The notes: a model not told the origin generated them from the letters alone. Positions 32,116 to 41,658 are shown, counted from the stretch's first letter. The stretch is DNA of 56,031 nt from DAOUFU01 sp034429275 (GCA_034429275.1 DAOUFU010000034.1:1-56031), one strand, 5' to 3'. Numbers and translations are program-made.

Positions 32116-33107
32116 TCAAGCGATTGATCGGGATGATTTGACAAAATCTCCCGCTCAGTCTCCCAATAGGGTTGTGCGCCCAACTGACGGCGTAGCGCTG
32201 CCAATCGCGGATAACCATCGGCATATTCGGCTGCCCATTCCTGTGCAAAATTCCCCCGGCGAATGGAATCGAGCACCGTTTCCATCTGGCGCTTCATCTT
32301 GACTTCGCGGAAGCGCTCAATACGCGAGAGGGTGCCATACTGTGCCGTTTTGGACAGCAGATCGAAAGTGGGCAGCAATCCTCTGACAGCCCATTGGGTG
32401 GTGAGATAGCCCAATTCGCCGGAGAGATACAGGCTCATTGCCACCGCGTCAGGGGGGAACCCTTCACGATTGAGCACTTCGAAGGCCGTTTGCAGGATGG
32501 CGTGGAAGGCAGGTAGTAGAGCCTGTTGGGTGAACAGGTCAAGCTCGGCTTCTTGTTGAAACGTGAGTTCCAGCGCACCTTTGTGCAGCGCACCCAGTGC
32601 CTTAGCGACTGCCAGCACCCGCGCCCACGCCTGGCCCGAAGCATCCTGGGCGACGGCAACAAAGCTGGGGAACCCGGTTCCCCCCACATACCCATCACGA
32701 ACCCCCTGGCCCAACGTTTGTGGGGCGATGAGCACTACATCCACAAACGGTGGGGGTTCGATGAAGCCAAACGCAATGTTGTAACCTGAGGCAAAAACGA
32801 GCATATCTCCAGGACGAAGGCCGGGAGCAATATCGTTCAGATAGACCTGGGCGGCGATTTCGTCGGGTAGCATGATGAGCAAAATGTTTGCCTGGTTCGC
32901 GGCTTGGGCAATCGGGCGGACCTCAAAACCATCGCGATAGGCCGTCTGGGCATACTCGTCTTCCTGGTTGCCCACCAGGATCGGGAAGGCGCTGTCGCGT
33001 AGATTGAGAGCGAATGCGCGCCCCACGTTGCCATAGCCCAGGATGCCGATGGTTTTGTCCATCAACAGGCCAAGATCAGCATCGGAATCGCGGTAGATCA
33101 CGGGCAT
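32112..33107 (-). CDS. ketol-acid reductoisomerase-like protein with altered active site
   Basis: 331 residues, the length of class I KARI (IlvC). ATG 33107 has AAAGGA nine bases upstream. The NAD(P)-binding half is clear (IGILGYGNVGRAFALNLRDS). The knotted C-terminal half is also recognisable (DASGQAW, LDLFTQQ, SKTAQYG). But residues needed in true KARI are changed: the SHG histidine is SG-Y here (FASGYNIA), the APK lysine is Gln (APQTLGQ) and its GH histidine is also Gln, and the second metal ligand of DLFGEQ is DLFTQQ. It is therefore probably not the valine/isoleucine pathway enzyme. Confidence 0.75.
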   Translation of the reverse strand: MPVIYRDSDADLGLLMDKTIGILGYGNVGRAFALNLRDSAFPILVGNQEDEYAQTAYRDGFEVRPIAQAANQANILLIMLPDEIAAQVYLNDIAPGLRPGDMLVFASGYNIAFGFIEPPPFVDVVLIAPQTLGQGVRDGYVGGTGFPSFVAVAQDASGQAWARVLAVAKALGALHKGALELTFQQEAELDLFTQQALLPAFHAILQTAFEVLNREGFPPDAVAMSLYLSGELGYLTTQWAVRGLLPTFDLLSKTAQYGTLSRIERFREVKMKRQMETVLDSIRRGNFAQEWAAEYADGYPRLAALRRQLGAQPYWETEREILSNHPDQSLD

Positions 33108-33461
33108 GTCAGTTTTTCCTTTGGTTAGAGAGGTGCCTGATTGTAGCTGACTCACTCTGGTTGGTACGTCATTCTACGGCGAATGACCGTCTATGACCAG
33201 GGTAGGCCATGCCCAGGGGGTGATGAATGGTAGAGGGCGAAGGGACAAATGCAGCGTATAATACAGCATCAGGACAGCGACGATGCAAAAGCTGACCGCA
33301 ACCCGCGCCATGTGGATTGCGTATTACCCGATAGTAGGGTTAGCGAACCATAGGCGAGAGATTTCGCCAGGGGTGTGCAGACGTTGCGACCGGCGGCAGT
33401 CATTGGGGGATGGTGCTGATCGGCAGTGCAGCGAGAGAAAGTGTCACCAGGTAGGGGTAAC
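33108..33461 (+). other. intergenic region upstream of the sigma-factor operon
   Basis: About 350 bases between divergent genes. A TATAAT lies at 33257-33262 with no good -35 box. A small hairpin (GGCGAG/TTCGCC, about 33352-33369) is visible. No gene or known RNA recognised. Confidence 0.4.
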
Positions 33462-34061
33462 GTGAGTCAAGAATTCGACGACGCGCTGTTGGTGAAGCAG
33501 ACGTTGGGCGGCGATCAACAGGCATTTGGCGAGCTAGTCCAACATTATGAGCGCGATGTGTTCAACCTGGCCTATCGCATGTTGAACAATCGGGGCGAGG
33601 CTGAAGACGCCGCTCAGGAAGCCTTTCTGCGCGCCTATACCAACCTGGATCGTTACGATAGAGAACGCTCTTTTAAAACCTGGCTGCTGTCGATCACATC
33701 TAATCATTGTATCGACCGTTTGCGCCGCCGCCGGCTGACCTGGCTTTCGCTGGACGAACCCCTTCCACCGCATCCTGCGCTGACCAGCGATATCCCCGGC
33801 CCTGAAGACGCGATGCTCACTAATGAGCGAAATGCTGTGGTCCAGGCCATGCTCGAAGAACTTAGTCCGGATTACAGACTGGCTGTTGTGCTGCGATACT
33901 GGTACGACCTGTCGTATGCCGAGATCGCAGAGATGCTTGACACGACGGAAAGCGCCATCAAGAGTCGCCTGTTTCGGGCGCGCCAGGCGCTTGCCAGCCA
34001 GCTGGATAATAGAGCGATCGCTTTGCTCAACACCGATCCTGAAATGGAAGGTTCGCGATGA
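33462..34061 (+). CDS. ECF-type RNA polymerase sigma factor
   Basis: 199 residues. GTG 33462 follows AGGGG. Sigma region 2 (about 20-90): FNLAYRMLNNRGEAEDAAQEAF followed by FKTWLLSITSNHCIDRLRRRR, each given only to mark position. Sigma region 4 (about 130-185): LSPDYRLAVVLRYWYDLSY, then EIAEMLDTTESAIKSRLFRAR. These are group 4 sigma hallmarks. Its stop overlaps the next gene (ATGA), whose product looks like the cognate anti-sigma factor. Confidence 0.92.
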   Translation: MSQEFDDALLVKQTLGGDQQAFGELVQHYERDVFNLAYRMLNNRGEAEDAAQEAFLRAYTNLDRYDRERSFKTWLLSITSNHCIDRLRRRRLTWLSLDEPLPPHPALTSDIPGPEDAMLTNERNAVVQAMLEELSPDYRLAVVLRYWYDLSYAEIAEMLDTTESAIKSRLFRARQALASQLDNRAIALLNTDPEMEGSR

Positions 34062-34636
34062 CGTTCGACAATTCCAGGCATTCATCATCACAGGAACAAC
34101 GCGATCCCGAAGATACGCTGGAGCAGGGCCATCTGGAAGAGCAAATGGCTGCGCTTCACGCACGTTTGTCGGAGTCTGAACAGTCCGACGAGCAGGCCCA
34201 GTCTGCCGAGCAGGTGGAACGTTTGCTGCGCCAGACACCGCTTGTCGCGCCGTTGCCCGGTTTTGCCGAGCGGGTGATGGCGGCAATTGCGGCCCTGCCG
34301 CTCCCGGCGTATGTCCGGCGCGACCTGAGCGTTGGCCTTGCGTTGGGATTGTTGGCGGTGATGATGCTGACGGTGCCCCTGCTGGCGGTATTGTTTGTGC
34401 TGTTAGTTACGTCTGCGACTAGCCCGGCAGCCTGGGGAAACATGCTGCGTGGGGCGATGGATGCAGCGAGCGCGGTCGGTGGACTGCTGCTCGATGCAGG
34501 TGACGAGGTTCAGGCTTTGGTATCGGGGACGCCAGTTGTGCCCGCGCTGCTGGCGATTACTATCCCCCTAGTCGCGGTGTGGGGTTGGGCATTGTGGCAG
34601 TTTTGGGGAAAAGGGCATATCTCACTCAAGCAGTGA
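34058..34636 (+). CDS. probable membrane anti-sigma factor
   Basis: 192 residues, translationally coupled to the sigma gene by ATGA. The N-terminal 85 residues are acidic, Gln/Glu-rich and cytoplasmic. Two hydrophobic segments follow (about 90-118 and 160-178). No zinc-binding HxxxCxxC motif is present, so it is not a ZAS-type anti-sigma factor. The function is inferred from gene position alone; a membrane protein of the regulon is the alternative. Confidence 0.55.
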   Translation: MTFDNSRHSSSQEQRDPEDTLEQGHLEEQMAALHARLSESEQSDEQAQSAEQVERLLRQTPLVAPLPGFAERVMAAIAALPLPAYVRRDLSVGLALGLLAVMMLTVPLLAVLFVLLVTSATSPAAWGNMLRGAMDAASAVGGLLLDAGDEVQALVSGTPVVPALLAITIPLVAVWGWALWQFWGKGHISLKQ

Positions 34637-34678
34637 GACGAGCGAGCCTGAAAAAACCAATGTGGAGATTGCGCGATT

Positions 34679-35686
34679 ATGAGTGATGCCGCCCACCCGG
34701 CCCGGCGCTGGGTAGTCCTGATGAGCCTCATGGTGCTGCTGGCCCTGGCGCTTTCTGCCTGTTCTGCGGCAGAAGATGGCGCGCGCGCGATCAGCCTGAA
34801 GCGGACGTTTACGTTGACAGAGGGTCAGCTGCGGACCGGTAATCAGGTGATCTGGGCGGACAAGATCACCCTAGCGGCTGAGTCACGCATTGAAGGGGAC
34901 GCAACCCTGATCGGTGACTCGGTGGTCGTCATGGGGGCTATCGCAGGCGATACGATTGTGGTGGCCGATAAGCTTGTGATCGGTCCGAATGCCACTATTG
35001 CCGGAAATGTGAATGTCTGTGCAGGCGTCTTTGAACGCAGCGACAGCGCCCAGGTGGGCGGCCGCCTGAAGGAAGAATGCGCAAAATCGCGGCGGGTGAG
35101 TGTGGTCAACCTGGTTGAGAGCGGCTGGGAGAGTTGGCGTCACAGCTGGTTTTTCCGGCTGTCGAGCCTGGTGATCGGCTCATTGTTCTTCGGAGCAATA
35201 GCCGCGCTGGGCACAATCGTGCTGCCCGAACCCCTCCGCCACATGTCGGCTTCGATTCATCAGGCACCATTCAAAACGGCTGGTGTCGGACTGCTAACTC
35301 TGTTGGTCGCGTTCGGTTTGACGGCGTTGTATGCGATATCGCTGCTGCTATTGTTTCCGATCGTTCTGCTGCCCTTTGTCATCACGGCCTGGGTGCTGTT
35401 GGTGCTGCTGGGATTGCTGGGATGGGTGGCGGTGGCCGAACCGTTTGGTCGGTTGCTGTTGAGGCGTCTGGGGTTGGTTGACCAGCCGCGCATGGTGGCC
35501 GCGATGACCGGTGGCGTAGCGCTGGCGTTACTGCTGCGGGTGTGGAGCCTGTTCTGGTTCACTGCCTGGATTGGCCTGGTCGCGACGGCACTACCGGCAG
35601 CTTTGGGGCTTGGTGCGGTGCTGGTCACTCGCCTGGGAACACGGCCATACCGACCCGTGGACATGAACCCGGTGACAAGTCGCTAG
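34679..35686 (+). CDS. exported bactofilin-like domain with polytopic membrane tail
   Basis: 335 residues. A signal peptide with a lipobox (LALALSAC, Cys about 28) is followed by a short beta-helix domain of the bactofilin type (about 50-125: GDATLIGDSVVVMGAIAGD, IAGNVNVCAG). Then come about five membrane helices (about 160-325). The bactofilin domain would lie outside the cytoplasm, unlike classical bactofilins. It follows the sigma/anti-sigma pair on the same strand, with GGAG upstream of ATG 34679, and is a plausible target of that sigma factor. Confidence 0.65.
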   Translation: MSDAAHPARRWVVLMSLMVLLALALSACSAAEDGARAISLKRTFTLTEGQLRTGNQVIWADKITLAAESRIEGDATLIGDSVVVMGAIAGDTIVVADKLVIGPNATIAGNVNVCAGVFERSDSAQVGGRLKEECAKSRRVSVVNLVESGWESWRHSWFFRLSSLVIGSLFFGAIAALGTIVLPEPLRHMSASIHQAPFKTAGVGLLTLLVAFGLTALYAISLLLLFPIVLLPFVITAWVLLVLLGLLGWVAVAEPFGRLLLRRLGLVDQPRMVAAMTGGVALALLLRVWSLFWFTAWIGLVATALPAALGLGAVLVTRLGTRPYRPVDMNPVTSR

Positions 35687-35687
35687 C

Positions 35688-36341
35688 TCATGCGCCAGGC
35701 TGCGATTCGATCGGAGGGCCTGGTTGTTCATAGATGGCCACCATGCCCACTAGAGTCTCGCGTGTGAATACCATCACCTGGCGCAGGATGGTGCCCCAAT
35801 CGGCGGCGGGGCGGGTGGCACTAGCCTCCGAAAGCTGGATGACTGCCTCCATCAGAAAGTCAACGAAGTAGAAATATCCCTGGAGGGCCTGGCTTAGGAC
35901 CAGGCCTTCTTTTTTCAACAGCCGTCCATAGATTTCGCCGATCTCATAGGCGGTTTCCAACTCAAGGGCGAGTCCGGGGTTTGCCAGGTGATTGATCAGG
36001 GTATCCATCAGGCGCAGGCCCTGCTGGCGCATGGTTTCGCGAGCAGCAGGGCTGAGCCGCCCATACCAGACCTGATCGCTCAACTGTTCCCGGTTGCCGA
36101 TCTGTAGACGAGCGCGGCCCAGGGCACTGTGAACCACGACCTGCGCTTCGGTAGGCGGGCTGAGGCGGTGCGCGTCCAGCCATTGGGCGAGATCGGCACG
36201 ACGAAAACGCCGGTGCCCGCCCGGAGTGCGGCGGAAGGGTAATTCGCCGCGTTCGGCCCAATTGCGGATGGTAGCGGGATGCACGCCAATGATCTGGGCA
36301 GCTTCGCCCAGGCTCACCCATTCCGAGGAGTCGTCACTCAT
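35688..36341 (-). CDS. BldC/MerR-like DNA-binding protein with helical C-domain
   Basis: 217 residues. The N-terminal helix-turn-helix (about 7-60) carries the BldC/excisionase pattern: SLGEAAQIIGVHPATIRNWA, then GELPFRRTPGGHRRFRR. The C-terminal 140 residues are all-helical and resemble no family I can name with certainty; a sensor or dimerisation role is likely. Last gene of the amrB - CBS protein - priA - regulator run, 25 bases after priA. It converges with the gene ending at 35686. Confidence 0.8.
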   Translation of the reverse strand: MSDDSSEWVSLGEAAQIIGVHPATIRNWAERGELPFRRTPGGHRRFRRADLAQWLDAHRLSPPTEAQVVVHSALGRARLQIGNREQLSDQVWYGRLSPAARETMRQQGLRLMDTLINHLANPGLALELETAYEIGEIYGRLLKKEGLVLSQALQGYFYFVDFLMEAVIQLSEASATRPAADWGTILRQVMVFTRETLVGMVAIYEQPGPPIESQPGA

Positions 36342-36366
36342 TCCAAGCCCCTCAATCCTTCCCTGC

Positions 36367-39300
36367 CTAAAGAATATCCACCGGGTCGATATCCAGGAAC
36401 CAATCCGCGCCGATGCTCATTCCGCGCAATAATGCCGATGGGTCCGGGCTGCGTATGATCAGGTGCCATCGGTACAGGTTGCGCAGCCGCGCGAAAAAGC
36501 ATGGCGTCGGGCCAATGATCTCGGTAGCAGTAAACTGGCCTTCTTCAATGTGGCGCTCAAGCAAAGTGGCGGCGCGGCGTGCCTCCTGCTCGGCCTGGGT
36601 AGGTGTAGGATACTGAAAGACCAGGCGTGCCAGACGGCGGAACGGTGGATAGCGCTGCTCCTGCCGGTAGGCGATTTCCTGACGGAAAAAGGCGGCATAG
36701 TTGTGAGTGGCAGCGGCCTGGATCGCGTAATGTTCTGGCTGGTAGCTTTGCAAGATGACGTGCCCCCCCAATGCACCGCGCCCGGCACGCCCGGCGACCT
36801 GTGTGAGCAACTGGAAAGTCCGTTCGGCGGCGCGAAAGTCCGGCAAACCCAGTGCCGTATCGGCGGAGATGATGCCGACGAGCGTCACACGCGGCAGGTC
36901 CAGACCTTTAGCGATCATTTGGGTGCCGATCAAAATATCCGCTTCGCCAGCGCTGAACTGCTGCAAGATCGCTTCGTGAGCGGCGCGATTGGTGGCTGTG
37001 TCCCGGTCCCAGCGCAGAATGCGGGCTTGTGGAAAAGCCTCTTGTGTTGCACTTTCGATGAGTTCGGTGCCCTGCCCAAAATGCTTGATGCGCTGGCTGT
37101 GGCAGTGGGCACAGTGGGACAGCGGATCGCGGCTGTAGCCGCAGTAGTGGCACATCAGTTTTTCGTAGGGGCCGTGATAGGTCAGGGGAGTGTCGCAGCG
37201 TGGGCACTTGACAATGGTGCCGCAATCGCGGCACATAACAAACGTTGCGGTCCCTCGCCGGTTCAGGAACAAGATGGCTTGCTCATGGCGGGACAGGACT
37301 TCGGTGAGGGCCTCACTCAGCGTACCACTGAAGATGCTCCGGTTACCGCTGCGCAGTTCCTGGCGCATGTCCACGATCTCAACCGTGGGCAGCGCCGCAC
37401 TCAAGGCATCGGTATCAGCAATCGGATGATAGCGGGCAGATGGTGCATTCAAACGGCGCACCTGCTCGGCAATGCGTTCGCGGTGGGCGATGATGCGCTC
37501 CGGCAGTTCCAGTAAAGTATACTGGCCGCGCTGCGCGCGGAAATAAGTGACGACATCTGGCGTTGCACTGCCCAGCAGGACAGTGCCGTGATTCAGACGC
37601 ATGAGGGCGATAGCCGTTTCGCGTGCGTGGTAATAGGGCGGCGGCAGGGGCGGTGAGTGTTTGTAGCTGTCGTCGTGTTCCTCATCGAGGATGATCAGGC
37701 CGATATCGGGAAGCGGCGTGAACAGCGCCGAGCGCGCGCCTACGATCACCTGTAGTTCCCCGGCCCGCGCACGCCGCCAGGTGTCGTAGCGTTCGCCGTG
37801 CGTCATATCGCTGTGCACGATGGAGACTTTGCCGGGGAAGCGGGCAGCGAATCGACGCACCGTCTGGGGCGTGAGGGCGATTTCGGGCACCAGCACCAGC
37901 GCTTGCCTGCCCTGAGCCAGCGCACGCTCCACCGCTCGCATGTAAATCTCCGTCTTGCCCGATCCAGTTACGCCGTGCAGCAAAAACACCCCCGAATTTT
38001 CCGGCGGTGGTGAGCTTTCTCCCCAATGGACGCTGTCCATGTGCTGGCGGATGATGTTCCAGGCCTGGGCCTGGTCTGCAGTGAGCGGTGGAGCCAGGGT
38101 GGGCACAAATTCCTGGTTGGCGAGGGGATCGCGCAGGGACTCGGCTTCGCCCAATACCACCAGGCCGTCATCTGCCAGGCGCTGGATGCGCGAGAGATTG
38201 GTGCCGGTTGCCGCGTAAACTTGTGTCAGGCTGACCGGGCCAGTTTCGCCTGCCAGATAATTCAAAATGTCCAGATAAGGTTGGCCGCCCCGCAACTCAA
38301 TGATTCGCTGGCGGATTTCTTCGGTCGAGCGCTGCAGGGTGACCAGTGCGGGGGTAGTCCAGCGCCGGATCAGACCGGCATCTTCCAGTGCTTTGGCCAT
38401 CCTGGAAGAGACGGCACTGCCCGGAAGCGGCTGATCCCCATCGAGCATCTGCTCCAGCGCGGCGCGCTGTGTCGGCGGCAGGCGGAGATTGCCAGATGCC
38501 AGAGAGGCGCGCACCTGATCGGCTGGGGGAATCAGCTCGATCCAGCTCTGTTTTGGCTCTAGCCAGATATCTCCCGAATCGGCAAGGGCGCGTACCGGCC
38601 CTTCGCCACACCCGGCAGCGATCAACAAAGCGCTGAGGCTCATGCGGTTTTCGGGAGTGGCGAGCAGCACCTCAAGCACGTTGGCGCGCTGCGATTCCGA
38701 TCCCAGGTGTGGGGCGACGGCAGGGATTCGTTCGACAGGCAGCGCCAGGGTGACGGTACGAACGATTTGCGGCTTGACATCTGGCGGATCAAGCACAGGG
38801 GTTTGTTCCACCAGGCCTTGTTTAACCAGGTTGCTCACGACCGGCTGCCAGTGCATGTGGGGCAAGGCGTGAGCGAGCTGGCGTCCGCGCAGGGGGCCGC
38901 GCCGGGCGAGCAGGCTGACCACGCGCTGCTGGCGGGGCGTGAGGGTTTCGGGGGGCGTTCCGACCAGGGTATACAGCGTATCGCTGCGCTTGGCCAGTCC
39001 CGGCGGCAGCATCAGCCACAGGCAGGGACCGAGCGGAGTCAGAGTTTGGGCAGACAGCCAGCGTGCCAGCTCGATTTGAACAGGTGTGAGGACGGGATGC
39101 GGGTCCAGGCGTTCGAGAATCGGTTTGGTTTCAGGGATCGGTGACTCGTGGTGTAACGCGATGACAATTCCGGTGGAGTGTGCCGTGCCAAAGGCGATTT
39201 TTACCAGGTGACCAGGGACAATCTGGTCGTGAAGGGATGCCGGGATATGGTAATGGAATGTATTGCTGATGGGGCGATTGCCGGCGATTTCGGCATACAT
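36367..39300 (-). CDS. priA: primosomal replication-restart helicase PriA
   Basis: 977 residues, longer than the usual 730-830. Superfamily 2 helicase that reloads DnaB at stalled forks. N-terminal 3'-end-binding domain (TFHYHIPASL), then an enlarged region with winged-helix-like segments (about 110-400). Walker A GVTGSGKTE (about 445), DEEH box with HDDSYK (about 538), the eight-cysteine zinc module (about 690-735: CRDC, CPRC, CHYC, CAHC) and helicase motifs IGTQMIAKGLD and QVAGRAGRG. The ATG at 39300 lies seven bases after the preceding gene's stop. Confidence 0.95.
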   Translation of the reverse strand: MYAEIAGNRPISNTFHYHIPASLHDQIVPGHLVKIAFGTAHSTGIVIALHHESPIPETKPILERLDPHPVLTPVQIELARWLSAQTLTPLGPCLWLMLPPGLAKRSDTLYTLVGTPPETLTPRQQRVVSLLARRGPLRGRQLAHALPHMHWQPVVSNLVKQGLVEQTPVLDPPDVKPQIVRTVTLALPVERIPAVAPHLGSESQRANVLEVLLATPENRMSLSALLIAAGCGEGPVRALADSGDIWLEPKQSWIELIPPADQVRASLASGNLRLPPTQRAALEQMLDGDQPLPGSAVSSRMAKALEDAGLIRRWTTPALVTLQRSTEEIRQRIIELRGGQPYLDILNYLAGETGPVSLTQVYAATGTNLSRIQRLADDGLVVLGEAESLRDPLANQEFVPTLAPPLTADQAQAWNIIRQHMDSVHWGESSPPPENSGVFLLHGVTGSGKTEIYMRAVERALAQGRQALVLVPEIALTPQTVRRFAARFPGKVSIVHSDMTHGERYDTWRRARAGELQVIVGARSALFTPLPDIGLIILDEEHDDSYKHSPPLPPPYYHARETAIALMRLNHGTVLLGSATPDVVTYFRAQRGQYTLLELPERIIAHRERIAEQVRRLNAPSARYHPIADTDALSAALPTVEIVDMRQELRSGNRSIFSGTLSEALTEVLSRHEQAILFLNRRGTATFVMCRDCGTIVKCPRCDTPLTYHGPYEKLMCHYCGYSRDPLSHCAHCHSQRIKHFGQGTELIESATQEAFPQARILRWDRDTATNRAAHEAILQQFSAGEADILIGTQMIAKGLDLPRVTLVGIISADTALGLPDFRAAERTFQLLTQVAGRAGRGALGGHVILQSYQPEHYAIQAAATHNYAAFFRQEIAYRQEQRYPPFRRLARLVFQYPTPTQAEQEARRAATLLERHIEEGQFTATEIIGPTPCFFARLRNLYRWHLIIRSPDPSALLRGMSIGADWFLDIDPVDIL

Positions 39301-39307
39301 GCTGGGA

Positions 39308-40699
39308 TCACCCGGTCGGTGCAGACACTTCAGCAGCCGGCGACAGCGGTTTGTCCTGGGTGCACGGCCTGATGCTGATCTGGTCGATGCGCAGGTCGTC
39401 CATGTGCTCTACCCGCAGGCACATGCCGTTGACTTCGACCATGTCTCCGGGCTGGGGAATACGTTCCAGCCGGCCCATGACATAGCCGCCAATCGTATCG
39501 TAATTGTTGTCATCGGTGATATTCAGATCAAATGCTTCGCTGACTTCTGCGATCAAGGCCAGGCCGCTGACCACGCCGGAACCATCGGGCAGGCGCTGAA
39601 TCTCCGGGAGGTCGTCGGTGGCGAACTGATCTTGAATATCGCCCACAAGCTCTTCGAGCACATCCTGAAGGGTGACAATCCCGGCGGTGCCGCCATACTC
39701 GTCCAACACAACAGCGATGTGTTGTCCCTGGGTTCGGAATCGGGTGAGCAAGACATCAACCGGCAGCGTTTCGGGCACTGCCATCACATCACGCGCCAGA
39801 TCGCGCGCAGTGCGCTCGTGGTCTCCGGCGGTCACTGCGTGGAGGACATCCTTGAGATGAATGACGCCGATGATGTGATCGGTATTCTGCTCGAAAACCG
39901 GGAATTTGGTGTAGGGTAGCGTATCGAGCAGGCCGAGCACCGTTGAAAGCGGCGCATTGGCATCGACCATCACAACTTCGGTACGCGGTACCATGACCTG
40001 GCGAGTATACATTGTCCGCAGGTCGAAGACGGCATCGAGCAGTTCACGCTCGGTATTGCGCAGCAGACCACCTTCTTCACTCTCGGCGACGATCTGACGT
40101 AGCTCCTCGACTGAGTACAACATGCTGTGGCCACCCTCATGAGAGAGATCCAGCCAGTACAGGACTCGATTCGCAATGGCATCGAGCAAACGATTGAACG
40201 GACCTGTCACCTGTTGGAACCAGGCCATCGGCAGCACAAACGCCATCAGCAGTCGTTCCGGGCCACGCAGCGCGGCCACTTTTGGAATCTGCTCGCCGAA
40301 GATGACATGGAGACCGCTGACGATGACCAGCGAGAGCAGCAGCGGCATCACGCGGATCGCGCTCTGAACCGGGCCGGAAAACCCCTCGAAGTCGTCCAAC
40401 ACGGTGACAAAGAGGGACTGAAACGCGCTTTCGCCCACCACACCCAGCGCCAAAGAGGCAACCGTGATGCCAAGCTGCGCGGCAGCAATCAGGCGATCTT
40501 TGCTGTGTGCATCACCAACCCACTGGCTGGCAATGCGCAGGGCACGACCTTGCTGTACCCGCATGGAATCCAGCCGTGAGCGGCGGGCGGCCACCACGGC
40601 GAATTCCACCGCCACAAAAAAGCCGTTGATGCCGATCAGGCACACCAACAGCACTAACTCAAGGATCAGTGTTTCAGTCGAGACTGCTTTGTGGTCCAT
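39308..40699 (-). CDS. DUF21/CBS-pair/CorC-HlyC membrane protein (CNNM family)
   Basis: 463 residues. N-terminal DUF21 domain with four hydrophobic helices (about 11-32, 65-90, 113-135, 140-165), then two CBS domains (about 220-340: MVPRTEVVMVD, YTKFPVFEQNTD, GVIHLKDVL). The linker DEYGGTAGIVTLQD and the C-terminal CorC_HlyC domain (TIGGYVMGRL) complete it. Proteins of this family are implicated in Mg2+/Co2+ efflux; the older name hemolysin is misleading. 17 bases after amrB and seven before priA, so co-transcribed. Confidence 0.92.
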   Translation of the reverse strand: MDHKAVSTETLILELVLLVCLIGINGFFVAVEFAVVAARRSRLDSMRVQQGRALRIASQWVGDAHSKDRLIAAAQLGITVASLALGVVGESAFQSLFVTVLDDFEGFSGPVQSAIRVMPLLLSLVIVSGLHVIFGEQIPKVAALRGPERLLMAFVLPMAWFQQVTGPFNRLLDAIANRVLYWLDLSHEGGHSMLYSVEELRQIVAESEEGGLLRNTERELLDAVFDLRTMYTRQVMVPRTEVVMVDANAPLSTVLGLLDTLPYTKFPVFEQNTDHIIGVIHLKDVLHAVTAGDHERTARDLARDVMAVPETLPVDVLLTRFRTQGQHIAVVLDEYGGTAGIVTLQDVLEELVGDIQDQFATDDLPEIQRLPDGSGVVSGLALIAEVSEAFDLNITDDNNYDTIGGYVMGRLERIPQPGDMVEVNGMCLRVEHMDDLRIDQISIRPCTQDKPLSPAAEVSAPTG

Positions 40700-40716
40700 T
40701 CAGACGGTTTCGGCCT

Positions 40717-41550
40717 TTAGTCGGGTAGGCTGGCCTGATAGAAAACGGCTGCGCCGTAGCCCACGACGCGCTGGTAATCGCCAGACACGTCGCCGGAGGT
40801 TGCATACCCCACAATCTGTGAAGTGTTTGCTCCGAGCTTCTGGACTGCAACCATCACGGCGGCGATAGCACCACGCCCACAGGCAAACCCGGTTCGTGCC
40901 TCATCGAGGGCGATAACGGCCTGCGGATCGTTGGCAGCCACCGCCTCAAGAAGTGCGTGATCGAGCGTGTTGGCAATGGATTGAGGATAAAAATGTGACA
41001 GATCGGAACTGGCAACCAGCAGCGCCTTATGACCGGCCAGCACTTTGGCCAGTTCCACACCCAGCCGCTGCGCCAAATGCCACGATTGGTCGATGAGTGC
41101 CAGCGGCACGACCCTGAAGTTCTTCAAAACGCGCTGCAAAAAAGGCAGCTCAATTTCCAAAGAGTGTTCCTGATCGTGGCGCACCGGGGTGATAGGCAGG
41201 CGTTTAGCCAGGGCTTCGCACAGGTCGCGATCGATGGGCACTTCGCCGAGGGGTGTGACATAGGCCGAATGTCCGGAGGTCACGATCGGGCTGGGGTAGG
41301 GGTAATGGGAAGGGCCGATCAATGCCACCACATCTACATCCATATCACGCACCAACGCAAAGGCTCGCCCCGCGACAGGGCCAGAATAGTGATGTCCTGC
41401 GTGAGGGACCATCAGCCCGATGATCGTTCCATCGATGACGGGCAGGTCAGGAGACGACAGGTAAGCGTCCACGCTGTCCATGAGTTGGGATGCGCTGCCA
41501 GGGTACCATCGCCCGGCAATCGGTGAAGGTCGAACGTCGCGGCTGCTCAT
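40717..41550 (-). CDS. amrB: MEMO1 / AmmeMemoRadiSam protein B family
   Basis: 277 residues. Family signature: GRWYPGSA near the N-terminus, VPHAGHHYSG (His ligands), LIGPSHYPY, EHSLEIELPFLQ, SSDLSHFY and the final GDYQRVVGYGAA. The fold is dioxygenase-like. In bacteria it is usually found with AMMECR1 and radical SAM partners; neither is seen here. First gene of a four-gene operon leading to priA. The exact biochemical role is unknown. Confidence 0.9.
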   Translation of the reverse strand: MSSRDVRPSPIAGRWYPGSASQLMDSVDAYLSSPDLPVIDGTIIGLMVPHAGHHYSGPVAGRAFALVRDMDVDVVALIGPSHYPYPSPIVTSGHSAYVTPLGEVPIDRDLCEALAKRLPITPVRHDQEHSLEIELPFLQRVLKNFRVVPLALIDQSWHLAQRLGVELAKVLAGHKALLVASSDLSHFYPQSIANTLDHALLEAVAANDPQAVIALDEARTGFACGRGAIAAVMVAVQKLGANTSQIVGYATSGDVSGDYQRVVGYGAAVFYQASLPD

Positions 41551-41658
41551 GAAAACTGCACGCCTTGTCGCAAATGTACGTGGTCAGGATAGTCTCATTG
41601 TAGCACGGTGCGCTTGCCATGAACAAGCGATCCTACACCCTAGAAGGTCACTGATTAA

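Noticed and set aside
36463..37515. 350-codon open frame opposite priA
   Set aside because: Antisense to the PriA helicase core and zinc module; no independent signal.
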